A stretch of 5,193 nucleotides of DNA from Cloacimonetes bacterium TCS60 (GTDB lineage Bacteria > Cloacimonadota > Cloacimonadia > JGIOTU-2): NCBI GenBank assembly GCA_001577135.1, contig LSCK01000038.1:1-5193 (forward strand). The letters are read 5' to 3'. Below the pieces are notes generated by a model. That model saw only the letters and a program-made list of their open reading frames with translations. It was not told the origin of the DNA and ran no database searches. Numbering within the stretch: the first letter of the stretch is position 1; every line of letters starts with the position of its first letter. Position numbers and translations under genes: made by a program. This document shows, piece after piece, positions 1-5,193 of the stretch.

Positions 1-726
1 TTTCCTTCAACTGCCTGTACACTTCAGCACAAACTTGGTTTAAATACAATTCCAGCCTTTGATATTTCAGCTGGATGTAGCGGTTTTTTATATGCAATTT
101 CTATTGCGAAACAATTTATTGAGAATGGTAATTCACAAAATGCTATTGTGGTTGGAGTAGAGGAGTTGACTAAAATAACTAATTGGGAAGACCGATCAAC
201 ATGCGTTCTGTTTGGAGATGGTGCAGGTGCAGCTCTTCTCACAAGGGCTGAGGATGGTGAAACTTCCGAAATAATAGACACATATATTTCCTCAAATGGA
301 AAATACGGGGATTTACTAATCCAACAAGCAGGCGGTTCGAAAAACCCGGCTTCTCATAAAACTGTGGATGAAAATCTTCATACTGTTTATATGGAAGGAA
401 ATAAAATTTTCAAACAGGCTGTAAAGGCAATGGGACATTCAGCTACAAAAATATTAAAGGATAATGGTCTTAGCGGCAAAGATGTAGATTGGTTAATTCC
501 ACATCAGGCGAATATGAGAATAATTGCCTCTACTGCTAAAAAAGCAAAAATAAGACCAGATAAAGTAATAACAAACATCGAGAAATATGGTAATACATCT
601 TCCGCTAGTATCCCTCTAGCATTTGCCGAAGCAGTTGAGGATAGAATAATCAAGCGTGGTGATATTGTCGTTTTAGATGCTTTTGGAGCAGGATTAACCT
701 GGGGTAGTATATTACTAAGATATTAA
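1..726 (+). CDS. fabH: Beta-ketoacyl-ACP synthase III (FabH), 5'-truncated by window edge
   Basis: FabH starts fatty-acid chains in the cytoplasm by condensing a short acyl-CoA (usually acetyl-CoA) with malonyl-ACP. The frame is open from base 1, giving 241 residues up to the TAA at 724-726. By comparison with the roughly 317-330 aa family, about 85-90 N-terminal residues lie upstream of the window. The full thiolase-fold catalytic triad is visible: Cys at visible residue 26 in 'SAGCSGF' (codon 76-78), His at 168 in 'IPHQAN' (502-504) and Asn at 198 in 'YGNTSSAS' (592-594). The 30-residue His-Asn spacing equals that of E. coli FabH. The 'GDGAGAALL' strand and the C-terminal 'FGAGLTWGS' are also typical. 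The Cys-His spacing is about ten residues longer than in E. coli, from a longer loop after 'GDLL', which I believe is common outside the gamma-proteobacteria. The ATG at 148 is internal, not the start. Primer specificity (straight or branched) cannot be read from this fragment. Confidence 0.97.
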   Translation, partial: FPSTACTLQHKLGLNTIPAFDISAGCSGFLYAISIAKQFIENGNSQNAIVVGVEELTKITNWEDRSTCVLFGDGAGAALLTRAEDGETSEIIDTYISSNGKYGDLLIQQAGGSKNPASHKTVDENLHTVYMEGNKIFKQAVKAMGHSATKILKDNGLSGKDVDWLIPHQANMRIIASTAKKAKIRPDKVITNIEKYGNTSSASIPLAFAEAVEDRIIKRGDIVVLDAFGAGLTWGSILLRY

Positions 727-729
727 AAA

Positions 730-1677
730 ATGAGTAATAAGAAAAAAATTGCTTTTGTCTTTCCTGGTCAAGGAGCGCAATACGTAGGAATGGCACAGGA
801 GTTTCATGAAATTCCAAAATTTAAATCCTATTTTAAAGAAGCTAACGAAATTTTGGGATTTGATCTGGAAAAAATTATGCTGCAGGGTCCAGCTCAAAAA
901 TTGAAGCAAACATATATAACTCAACCTGCTATCTTACTTCACAGTATCATGGCTCTTGATTTTCTCAAAACAAAATTAGATCTGCAACCTGTTTTTGCTG
1001 CAGGGCATTCTTTAGGTGAATTCTCTGCCCTAGTTGCTGCTGAAGTTATAAACTGGAAAGATGCTCTCTATCTGGTTCATAAAAGAGGGAAATTTATGAT
1101 AGAAGCTAATGATGGGACTCCCTATAAAATGGCTGCTATCCTTGGATTAGATCCACAAACTATCTCCCAAATTTGCGAAACTACAGAAGGTACTGTGGTT
1201 GCTGCAAATTATAATACTCCCGGGCAAACTGTAATTAGCGGAGAAAAATCAGCTGTATCTCTCGCTATGAAAAAATGTAAGGAAAATGGTGCTAAAAGAG
1301 TTGTACCATTAGTAGTAGGTGGCGCTTTCCATTCTCCCCTGATAAAGGAATCAGCAAAATTATTGCAAGCAGAAATGAAAAAAATTAATTTTAAACAAGC
1401 AAAAATACCCATAATTTCAAACTTTACAGCACAACCTGTATCTGATCCAGAAAAAATTGTAAACAATCTAAAAAATCAAATTGTTTCCCCGGTTCGCTGG
1501 GTGGAGTCAGTTAACTACATGGCTAAGAATGGAGTTGATACGATTATAGAATTTGGACCCAAAAACATTGTCTCAAGAATGATTCGCTCTATCGATAGAA
1601 AAATAGAAAGATTTAATATATCTAAGCCTGATGATGCAAAAAAGATTTTAAACAATCTTAGTAAAATCAATAATTAA
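730..1677 (+). CDS. fabD: Malonyl-CoA:ACP transacylase (FabD)
   Basis: FabD transfers malonyl from CoA to the phosphopantetheine arm of ACP, supplying the extender unit for FabH and FabF. The 315-aa product is close to the family norm (E. coli 309 aa). It begins with the characteristic 'FPGQGAQ' (residues 11-17). The nucleophile elbow 'GHSLGE' spans 92-97 with Ser94. Arg119, which binds the malonyl carboxylate, follows in 'HKRG', His201 lies in 'GAFHSPL', and Gln250 lies before 'VRW'. All four line up with the E. coli active-site residues. The start is ATG 730, three bases after the fabH stop. No SD is evident, so translation is probably coupled to fabH. The alternative of a polyketide-type acyltransferase is unlikely given the stand-alone size and the FAS II neighbours. 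Confidence 0.97.
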   Translation: MSNKKKIAFVFPGQGAQYVGMAQEFHEIPKFKSYFKEANEILGFDLEKIMLQGPAQKLKQTYITQPAILLHSIMALDFLKTKLDLQPVFAAGHSLGEFSALVAAEVINWKDALYLVHKRGKFMIEANDGTPYKMAAILGLDPQTISQICETTEGTVVAANYNTPGQTVISGEKSAVSLAMKKCKENGAKRVVPLVVGGAFHSPLIKESAKLLQAEMKKINFKQAKIPIISNFTAQPVSDPEKIVNNLKNQIVSPVRWVESVNYMAKNGVDTIIEFGPKNIVSRMIRSIDRKIERFNISKPDDAKKILNNLSKINN

Positions 1678-1693
1678 TTTGAATGGTATAACT

Positions 1694-2434
1694 ATGGTAA
1701 ATTTAAAAAATAAGGTCGCGATCGTTACAGGAAGCGCACGGGGTATTGGAAAATCTATTGCAACCTCCCTCCTTGAAAAAAATGCTCAAGTTATTATTAT
1801 TGACCTGGATAAGAGCAAAATTGAGCAGACAGTAGGGGAGCTCAAGAAGATTAGTAAAGATGTTAGCGGGTCGGTTTGTGATATAACAGATTCAAGCGCA
1901 GTAAATAAGATGGTAAAGCAAGTTTATAAAAAGTTTGGTTCAATTGACATACTGGTAAATAATGCTGGCATAACCAGTGATAAACTATTAATTCGTATGA
2001 AATCTGATGATTGGAAAAAAGTTTTAGAAGTTAATTTAACCGGCACTTTTAACTGCACACAAAAAGTTTCTCGCATTATGATGAAACAAAGAAGCGGAAA
2101 AATCATTAATGTTTCTTCTATTATTGGTATTATTGGCAATCCTGGTCAATCCAATTATGCTGCTTCAAAAGGTGGTATAATTTCATTCACCAAATCTATA
2201 GCTAAAGAACTTGCCATACGTGGAATAAATGTAAATGCTATTGCGCCAGGATTTATTAAAACAAAGATGACAGAAAAATTACCAGATAAAGTTAGAGAAG
2301 AATATTTGAAGCAGATTCCAATGAAAAAATTTGGAACTCCCAAGCAGGTTGCTGACTTAGTTCTATTCCTCTCTTCAAAAAATTCTGAATATATTACTGG
2401 ACAAACCATCTCTATCGATGGTGGAATGGTTTAA
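1694..2434 (+). CDS. fabG: 3-oxoacyl-ACP reductase (FabG)
   Basis: FabG is a short-chain dehydrogenase/reductase (SDR) that reduces beta-ketoacyl-ACP to the 3-hydroxyacyl-ACP. The 246-aa product has the classical SDR order: nucleotide-binding 'TGSARGIG' (12-19), Asp63 in 'CDIT' (adenine contact), 'NNAG' (89-92), Asn114 in 'EVNL', catalytic Ser142, Tyr155 and Lys159 in 'YAASK', and the C-terminal 'ITGQTISIDGG'. The Ser-Tyr spacing of 13 matches E. coli FabG. The ATG at 1694 is chosen because it gives the usual 'MVNLKNKVAIVTG' opening. A TTG at 1679 would add five residues with no family support or SD. The gene begins 16 nt after fabD stops and has no clear SD. One oddity is an Asp at residue 37, at the end of the second beta strand, the position that usually favours NADH. 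The Arg in the glycine motif (Arg16) is instead the type associated with NADPH. SDRs are numerous and promiscuous, but the position between fabD and acpP makes FabG nearly certain. Confidence 0.95.
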   Translation: MVNLKNKVAIVTGSARGIGKSIATSLLEKNAQVIIIDLDKSKIEQTVGELKKISKDVSGSVCDITDSSAVNKMVKQVYKKFGSIDILVNNAGITSDKLLIRMKSDDWKKVLEVNLTGTFNCTQKVSRIMMKQRSGKIINVSSIIGIIGNPGQSNYAASKGGIISFTKSIAKELAIRGINVNAIAPGFIKTKMTEKLPDKVREEYLKQIPMKKFGTPKQVADLVLFLSSKNSEYITGQTISIDGGMV

Positions 2435-2458
2435 CAAAACAAATAAATGATTAAAGAT

Positions 2459-2464
2459 AAGGAG
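2459..2464 (+). promoter_or_regulatory. Strong Shine-Dalgarno sequence of acpP
   Basis: AAGGAG sits 6 nt before the ATG at 2471. It decides the acpP start: an in-frame upstream ATG at 2447 would add eight residues that ACPs do not have and has no SD. This is the best SD in the window, in keeping with the very high ACP output that FAS II needs. Confidence 0.85.
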
Positions 2465-2470
2465 ACAAAT

Positions 2471-2713
2471 ATGAATAATGTAACAAAAGCAAAAGTTCTT
2501 AAGATCATAACTGATCAGTTGGGTGTTACAGAAGATGAAGTAGTTGAAGAGGCAAAATTTATTGAAGATCTCGGTGCTGATTCTCTTGATACCGTTGAGT
2601 TAATTATGGAGCTTGAGGATGAATTTGATCTTGAAATTCCAGACGAAGAAGCAGAAAAGCTTCAATCAGTTAATGATGCTCTTTCCTATATTGATGAAAA
2701 TCTTGAAGAATAA
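2471..2713 (+). CDS. acpP: Acyl carrier protein (ACP)
   Basis: ACP is the small acidic cytoplasmic carrier that shuttles the growing acyl chain, tethered to 4'-phosphopantetheine, among the FAS II enzymes. The 80-aa product matches the usual 75-85 aa. It has the four-helix pattern and the attachment motif 'GADSLD', with Ser38 (codon 2582-2584) as the residue modified by holo-ACP synthase. The helix-II recognition stretch after it ('[12 protein letters not shown]') is strongly acidic and typical of ACPs that dock to basic patches on FabD, FabG, FabH and FabF. The start at 2471 is set by the AAGGAG at 2459-2464. The gene lies 36 nt after fabG and is followed by the only substantial intergenic gap, which may let its mRNA level differ from that of fabF. 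The FAS II setting makes it the primary fatty-acid ACP rather than a secondary-metabolite carrier. Confidence 0.97.
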   Translation: MNNVTKAKVLKIITDQLGVTEDEVVEEAKFIEDLGADSLDTVELIMELEDEFDLEIPDEEAEKLQSVNDALSYIDENLEE

Positions 2714-2743
2714 TTACCAAATATAATTTGTTCTTGGAGTTTT

Positions 2744-2802
2744 AGCCCACATTCTGTATGATCTTTTACTATAATTACCAGTTTGTGGGTTTGCTCTTTT
2801 TT
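2744..2802 (+). terminator. Imperfect hairpin plus T-rich run between acpP and fabF; possible attenuator or partial terminator
   Basis: The left arm 2744-2756 contains CCCACA and CTG, and the right arm 2779-2791 contains CAG and TGTGGG. Reading outwards from the loop, the stem is 3 bp (2754-2756 with 2779-2781), a 2x2 TT/TT internal mismatch, then 8 bp ending in one G-U wobble and one A-U pair. The loop is 22 nt and AT-rich. Downstream is a T-rich stretch ending in TCTTTTTT (2795-2802). The large loop, internal mismatch and the GC interruption between stem and T run make it weaker than a textbook intrinsic terminator. It could be a leaky terminator lowering fabF and rnc relative to acpP, or an RNA-processing/stability element at the acpP 3' end. 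The pairing is read directly from the sequence; the function is inferred. Confidence 0.45.
2770..2775 (+). promoter_or_regulatory. Possible -10 element (TATAAT) upstream of fabF
   Basis: A perfect TATAAT lies in the loop of the acpP-fabF hairpin, 48 nt before the fabF start codon. The best -35 candidate is CCCACA at 2746-2751 with an 18-bp spacer, matching TTGACA at only three of six positions. There is no extended TG. TATAAT arises easily by chance in such AT-rich DNA, and if the organism is a Bacteroidota member this consensus may not apply. It is listed as a candidate internal promoter only. Confidence 0.2.
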
Positions 2803-2807
2803 AAAAT

Positions 2808-2814
2808 GGAAGGA
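2808..2814 (+). promoter_or_regulatory. Shine-Dalgarno sequence of fabF
   Basis: GGAAGGA lies 9 nt before the ATG at 2824 and supports that start. With acpP, fabF is one of only two genes here with an evident SD, which fits independent initiation after the 110-nt gap. Confidence 0.7.
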
Positions 2815-2823
2815 TAAATTTTA

Positions 2824-4059
2824 ATGGAAGAAAAACGCGTAGTCGTAACCGGAATTGGAACCATAAATCCTCTTGCTCATTCCGCTAAAGAAACCTGGGA
2901 AAAACTCTGTGAGGGAAAATCAGGAATAAAAAAAATTACTAGTTTCGATACAGAAGATTTATCTGTTAAAATCGCTGGACAGGTTACTAACTTTGTTCCC
3001 ACCGAATATTTTAACAAAAAAGAAGTACGAAAGATGGATACCTATGCTCAATACTGCCTTGTTTCTGCACAGAAAGCCATGCATGATGCTGAGCTGAAAA
3101 ACTACGATGAAAATAGTATAGGTGTTATTACAGGAACTGGAATCGGTGGTATGGAAACTTATGAAGAACAACTGGAAAGGTATATGAAACGAGGTGCGAG
3201 AAGAGTTAGTCCCTATTTTATCCCTAAAATGATAGCCAATATTGCTGCGGGTCAAATAGCAATACGTTTTAAGGCCCGTGCCATAAATTTTAATGTAACC
3301 TCAGCTTGTACCTCAAGTGCAAATGCAATTGGAGAATCTTACAGAGCAATTAAATATGGTGAGGTAGATGCCATGATTGCAGCAGGTTCTGAGGCTTCAG
3401 TGACTGCATTTACAATTGCAGGATTCTCCAACATGAGAGCTCTTTCTACCCGTAATGATGAGCCCACCACAGCTAGCCGTCCTTTTGATAAAGAAAGAGA
3501 TGGATTTGTCCTGTCCGAGGGAGCGGCAACTTTAATTTTAGAAAACCTTAAACATGCTAAAGCTAGAGGTGCTAAAATATATGCGGAAGTGGTAGGTTAC
3601 GGAGCAACATGCGATGCCTTTCATATTACAATGCCAGCTAAAAATGGCGAAGGTGGTGCAAAAGCCATGCTGAATGCCATGGATTCAGCAAAGATTCAAC
3701 CGGAGGATGTACAATATATAAACGCTCATGGCACTTCAACTCCTCTCAATGATAAAAGTGAAACTCTTGCTATTAAAACTGCCTTTGGGGATGCTGCTTA
3801 TAACTTAAAAATAAACTCTTCTAAGTCTATGCTCGGACATACTTTAGGAGCCGCCGGTGCCCTAGAATCTATGATAGTAGTACAATCGATAAAAAATGGT
3901 AAAATCCATCCCACGACAAATCTCACCAATCCTGACCCAGAATGCGACCTTGACTACAATCCTGAGAAAGCTATAGATCTTGATATTAATTATGCCCTAA
4001 CCAACTCTTTTGGCTTTGGTGGACATAATGCTACAATTGCTTTCAAAAAATATGAATAA
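2824..4059 (+). CDS. fabF: Beta-ketoacyl-ACP synthase II (FabF)
   Basis: FabF elongates acyl-ACP by decarboxylative Claisen condensation with malonyl-ACP. The 411-aa product has the normal length (E. coli 413 aa) and opens with 'RVVVTGIGTINPLA'. The Cys-His-His triad is complete: Cys162 in 'SACTSS' (codon 3307-3309), His302 in 'NAHGTSTP' and His339 in 'MLGHTLGAAGA'. Lys334 in 'SSKSM' is also present. Ile107 in 'GTGIGGM' corresponds to the acyl-pocket Ile108 of E. coli FabF. 'RPFDKERDGFVLSEGA' (219-234) and the C-terminal glycine-rich 'SFGFGGHN' (395-402) are family hallmarks. The 'GGHN' form, rather than the enterobacterial 'GGTN', is common in other phyla. The gene sits 110 nt after acpP and overlaps the start of rnc by 8 nt. 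FabB is the alternative, but the acpP-fabF neighbourhood and sequence details favour FabF. Confidence 0.97.
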   Translation: MEEKRVVVTGIGTINPLAHSAKETWEKLCEGKSGIKKITSFDTEDLSVKIAGQVTNFVPTEYFNKKEVRKMDTYAQYCLVSAQKAMHDAELKNYDENSIGVITGTGIGGMETYEEQLERYMKRGARRVSPYFIPKMIANIAAGQIAIRFKARAINFNVTSACTSSANAIGESYRAIKYGEVDAMIAAGSEASVTAFTIAGFSNMRALSTRNDEPTTASRPFDKERDGFVLSEGAATLILENLKHAKARGAKIYAEVVGYGATCDAFHITMPAKNGEGGAKAMLNAMDSAKIQPEDVQYINAHGTSTPLNDKSETLAIKTAFGDAAYNLKINSSKSMLGHTLGAAGALESMIVVQSIKNGKIHPTTNLTNPDPECDLDYNPEKAIDLDINYALTNSFGFGGHNATIAFKKYE

Positions 4060-4789
4060 TGTTGAGGATTTGAAAAACAGAAAAAAACTCAAGCTGGAAA
4101 AACTTAGAAAATCCTTATCAAAACTCGAGGAAGCAATAAATTATCAATTCAAAAATAAAAACCTGGCTATTGAAGCTCTAACCCACAAATCTTTTTATCC
4201 CCAAAAACCTATTTCTATCTCCGAGAAACTTGAATTTTTGGGTGATTCTGTCCTTGAATTGACCGTAACCGAAGCAATTTATAAGGCATATCCCGGCAAA
4301 ACTGAAGGTGAATTAACGAAATTAAGATCAAAAATTATTAGTAGTAATTTTTTATACGCAAAATCTGTGAAATTTAATCTTGCAAAATTTATTATTACTG
4401 ACAGAAGTATCTCTCCCAATGAGTTGAAGAAAAACAAATCAATTTCTGCAAATGCTATGGAATCTTTGTTTGGAGCAATATTTCTCGATAGCTCTTTCGT
4501 CGAAGCTAAATATGTTATTAAAAATATTGTACTTAAAGATGTGAATACCTTTCTCCAAAAAAGTATTTTAAAAAATTATAAAAGCAAATTACAGGAAATA
4601 AGTCATAAAAAATTTCACAAAGCTCCAGCATATTCTACCAAAAAGGTGAAGGGGCCTGACCATAATCGAAAATTTTATATTGAGGTAGAAATTAACAATG
4701 AGTACAGGGCAACGGGTAAGGGAAAATCAAAAAAGAGGGCAGAGCAGAGAGCTGCTAAACACTTAATAAAGAAAATCAAGAAATTATAA
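4052..4789 (+). CDS. rnc: Ribonuclease III (Rnc)
   Basis: RNase III cleaves double-stranded RNA, notably rRNA precursors and structured mRNAs. From ATG 4052 the product is 245 aa. It has a Lys-rich N-terminal extension of about 20 residues, then the nuclease domain (about 25-170) with the signature 'EKLEFLGDSVLEL' (58-70) carrying Glu58, Glu61 and Asp65. Glu85 and Glu137 are the further metal-site acidic residues. The double-stranded RNA-binding domain (about 175-243) has 'KSKLQE' and 'GKGKSKKRAEQRAA'. One oddity is that the residue matching E. coli Asp114 is Asn134 in 'ISANAMESLFG'; the Glu117 equivalent (Glu137) is kept. The start codon lies inside the end of fabF (8-nt overlap) with no SD, which suggests translational coupling. 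The frame extends upstream to a TTG at 4010 and an ATG at 4028, but these would run deep into fabF and add residues without family support. rnc after fabF is a common arrangement in several phyla. Confidence 0.95.
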   Translation: MNNVEDLKNRKKLKLEKLRKSLSKLEEAINYQFKNKNLAIEALTHKSFYPQKPISISEKLEFLGDSVLELTVTEAIYKAYPGKTEGELTKLRSKIISSNFLYAKSVKFNLAKFIITDRSISPNELKKNKSISANAMESLFGAIFLDSSFVEAKYVIKNIVLKDVNTFLQKSILKNYKSKLQEISHKKFHKAPAYSTKKVKGPDHNRKFYIEVEINNEYRATGKGKSKKRAEQRAAKHLIKKIKKL

Positions 4790-4795
4790 CTACAT

Positions 4796-5193
4796 ATGAT
4801 ATTAACTTTTATATCGCTTTGCCTTCTGGCTGCACTTCTAAGCTATTTTTACTACAGGGATACAAATCCTCACATATCCCTAAGAGCAAAAATCTTCCTG
4901 GGTACTTTACGTTTCATATTCTTTTTGATAATTTTCCTTTTTCTACTTACACCTATTTTACACTTTATTGATAACTCCCAAATTAATCCTGAAGTTGCCG
5001 TTGTCGTCGATAGTAGCTTCAGCATGAATGAAATCATGCAAAACGGTAAAACAAAATCTGAAATAGCTTCGAAAATTGTCCAAAACTTGCAAAATAGAAA
5101 CAAAAAGAAGCAGCTAAAAGTTAAAAATTTTTCCTTTAGAAACGGCTTAAGCCCTGATACTACACGAACAGATATATTACTAGCCTTAAATCA
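4796..5193 (+). CDS. Membrane-anchored VWA-type protein, N-terminal part (3' cut by window edge)
   Basis: The frame is open from ATG 4796 to the window end, giving 132 complete codons without a stop. Two hydrophobic helices are evident at about residues 2-20 and 34-57, joined by a short polar linker ('YYRDTNPHISLRAK'). Shortly after the second helix comes 'VAVVVDSSFSM' with Asp72-Ser73-Ser74-Phe75-Ser76. This fits the DxSxS MIDAS motif of VWA domains, in which a metal ion is bound for protein-protein contacts. 'TRTDILLAL' (124-131) resembles the later Thr/Asp part of the MIDAS in such proteins. Two N-terminal helices followed directly by a VWA domain are known from uncharacterised membrane proteins, including BatA/BatB-like and larger VWA proteins of Bacteroidota and relatives. 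I cannot assign a specific family or function. The gene starts 6 nt after rnc with no clear SD, so it is probably cotranscribed and coupled. Whether the remainder carries further domains is not visible. Confidence 0.8.
   Translation, partial: MILTFISLCLLAALLSYFYYRDTNPHISLRAKIFLGTLRFIFFLIIFLFLLTPILHFIDNSQINPEVAVVVDSSFSMNEIMQNGKTKSEIASKIVQNLQNRNKKKQLKVKNFSFRNGLSPDTTRTDILLALN

Noticed and set aside
24..281. Shorter - strand open frames opposite fabH, fabD, fabG and the VWA gene (24-281, 715-924, 1209-1466, 1924-2139, 2155-2409, 4870-5103)
   Set aside because: All are antisense to confident coding regions, are under 90 codons and show no domain-like composition or SD.
148..726. fabH starting at the internal ATG 148
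   Set aside because: The frame is open back to base 1, and the upstream codons encode the catalytic Cys and flanking FabH sequence, so 148 is an internal Met.
1679..1693. TTG start for fabG at 1679
   Set aside because: It adds five residues not expected in FabG and has no SD. ATG 1694 gives the standard N-terminus.
2447..2470. ATG 2447 as the acpP start
   Set aside because: The strong AAGGAG lies inside the extra eight codons and is correctly spaced only for ATG 2471, which also gives the normal ACP length.
2722..2727. A second TATAAT just after acpP
   Set aside because: There is no -35-like hexamer at 16-18 bp; it lies in very AT-rich sequence upstream of the hairpin and is most likely chance.
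2928..2935. Run of eight A residues in fabF as a frameshift or phase-variation site
   Set aside because: The frame is intact on both sides (Ile-Lys-Lys-Ile), A runs are common throughout this AT-rich window, and fabF is not a plausible phase-variable gene.
2959..3255. 98-codon open frame on the - strand inside fabF
   Set aside because: It lies wholly within a well-supported gene on the + strand, its translation is Ser/Phe/His-rich with no recognisable domain, and it has no start signals. It is a shadow of fabF.
4010..4051. rnc starting at TTG 4010 or ATG 4028 inside fabF
   Set aside because: These starts would overlap fabF by 32-50 nt and add residues unsupported by the family. ATG 4052 already leaves a generous N-terminal extension.
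1..5193. Hidden mobile element, CRISPR array, riboswitch or novel defence system
   Set aside because: Nearly every base is accounted for by collinear housekeeping genes. I saw no direct-repeat arrays, terminal inverted repeats, transposase or integrase motifs, and the single 110-nt gap is too short and simple for a known riboswitch class.

Overview
The window is one stretch of a bacterial chromosome carrying a type II fatty-acid synthesis (FAS II) gene cluster. All genes lie on the + strand and are packed almost end to end: fabH (3' part) - fabD - fabG - acpP - fabF - rnc - start of a membrane-anchored von Willebrand factor A (VWA) type protein. The DNA is visibly AT-rich with many AAA, AAT and ATT codons. 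I see no mobile element, tRNA, rRNA, CRISPR array or sign of horizontal transfer, and base and codon character look uniform from end to end.

Layout: 1-726 holds the last 241 codons of ketoacyl-ACP synthase III. 730-1677 is malonyl-CoA:ACP transacylase, 3 nt downstream. 1694-2434 is ketoacyl-ACP reductase. 2471-2713 is acyl carrier protein, behind a near-perfect Shine-Dalgarno (SD) sequence. 2714-2823 is the only sizeable gap (110 nt); it holds an imperfect hairpin followed by a T-rich run, and a TATAAT hexamer in the hairpin loop. 2824-4059 is ketoacyl-ACP synthase II, 4052-4789 is RNase III (8-nt overlap with fabF), and from 4796 to the window edge runs the N-terminus of a two-helix membrane protein with a metal-ion-dependent adhesion site (MIDAS) motif.

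How the genes work together: FabD loads malonyl groups onto ACP. FabH condenses acetyl-CoA (or another short primer) with malonyl-ACP to start a chain. FabG reduces the ketoacyl-ACP, and FabF carries out later condensations. The dehydratase (FabZ/FabA) and enoyl reductase (FabI/K/L/V) are not in the window. plsX and rpmF often lie just upstream of fabH in this arrangement, but that region is not visible here. RNase III is a common passenger behind fabF.

Organism: the gene order is widespread. The AT-rich DNA, the 'GGHN' ending of FabF, an Asn in place of the usual catalytic-site Asp of RNase III, the scarcity of SD sequences inside the operon and the VWA membrane protein next door would fit a member of the Bacteroidota/FCB group or a related uncultured lineage. 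This is a weak inference.

Overall this is an ordinary housekeeping region. I found no previously undescribed system. The points most worth checking are the acpP-fabF intergenic hairpin, the RNase III active-site substitution, the cofactor-site Asp of FabG and the VWA protein cut by the window edge.
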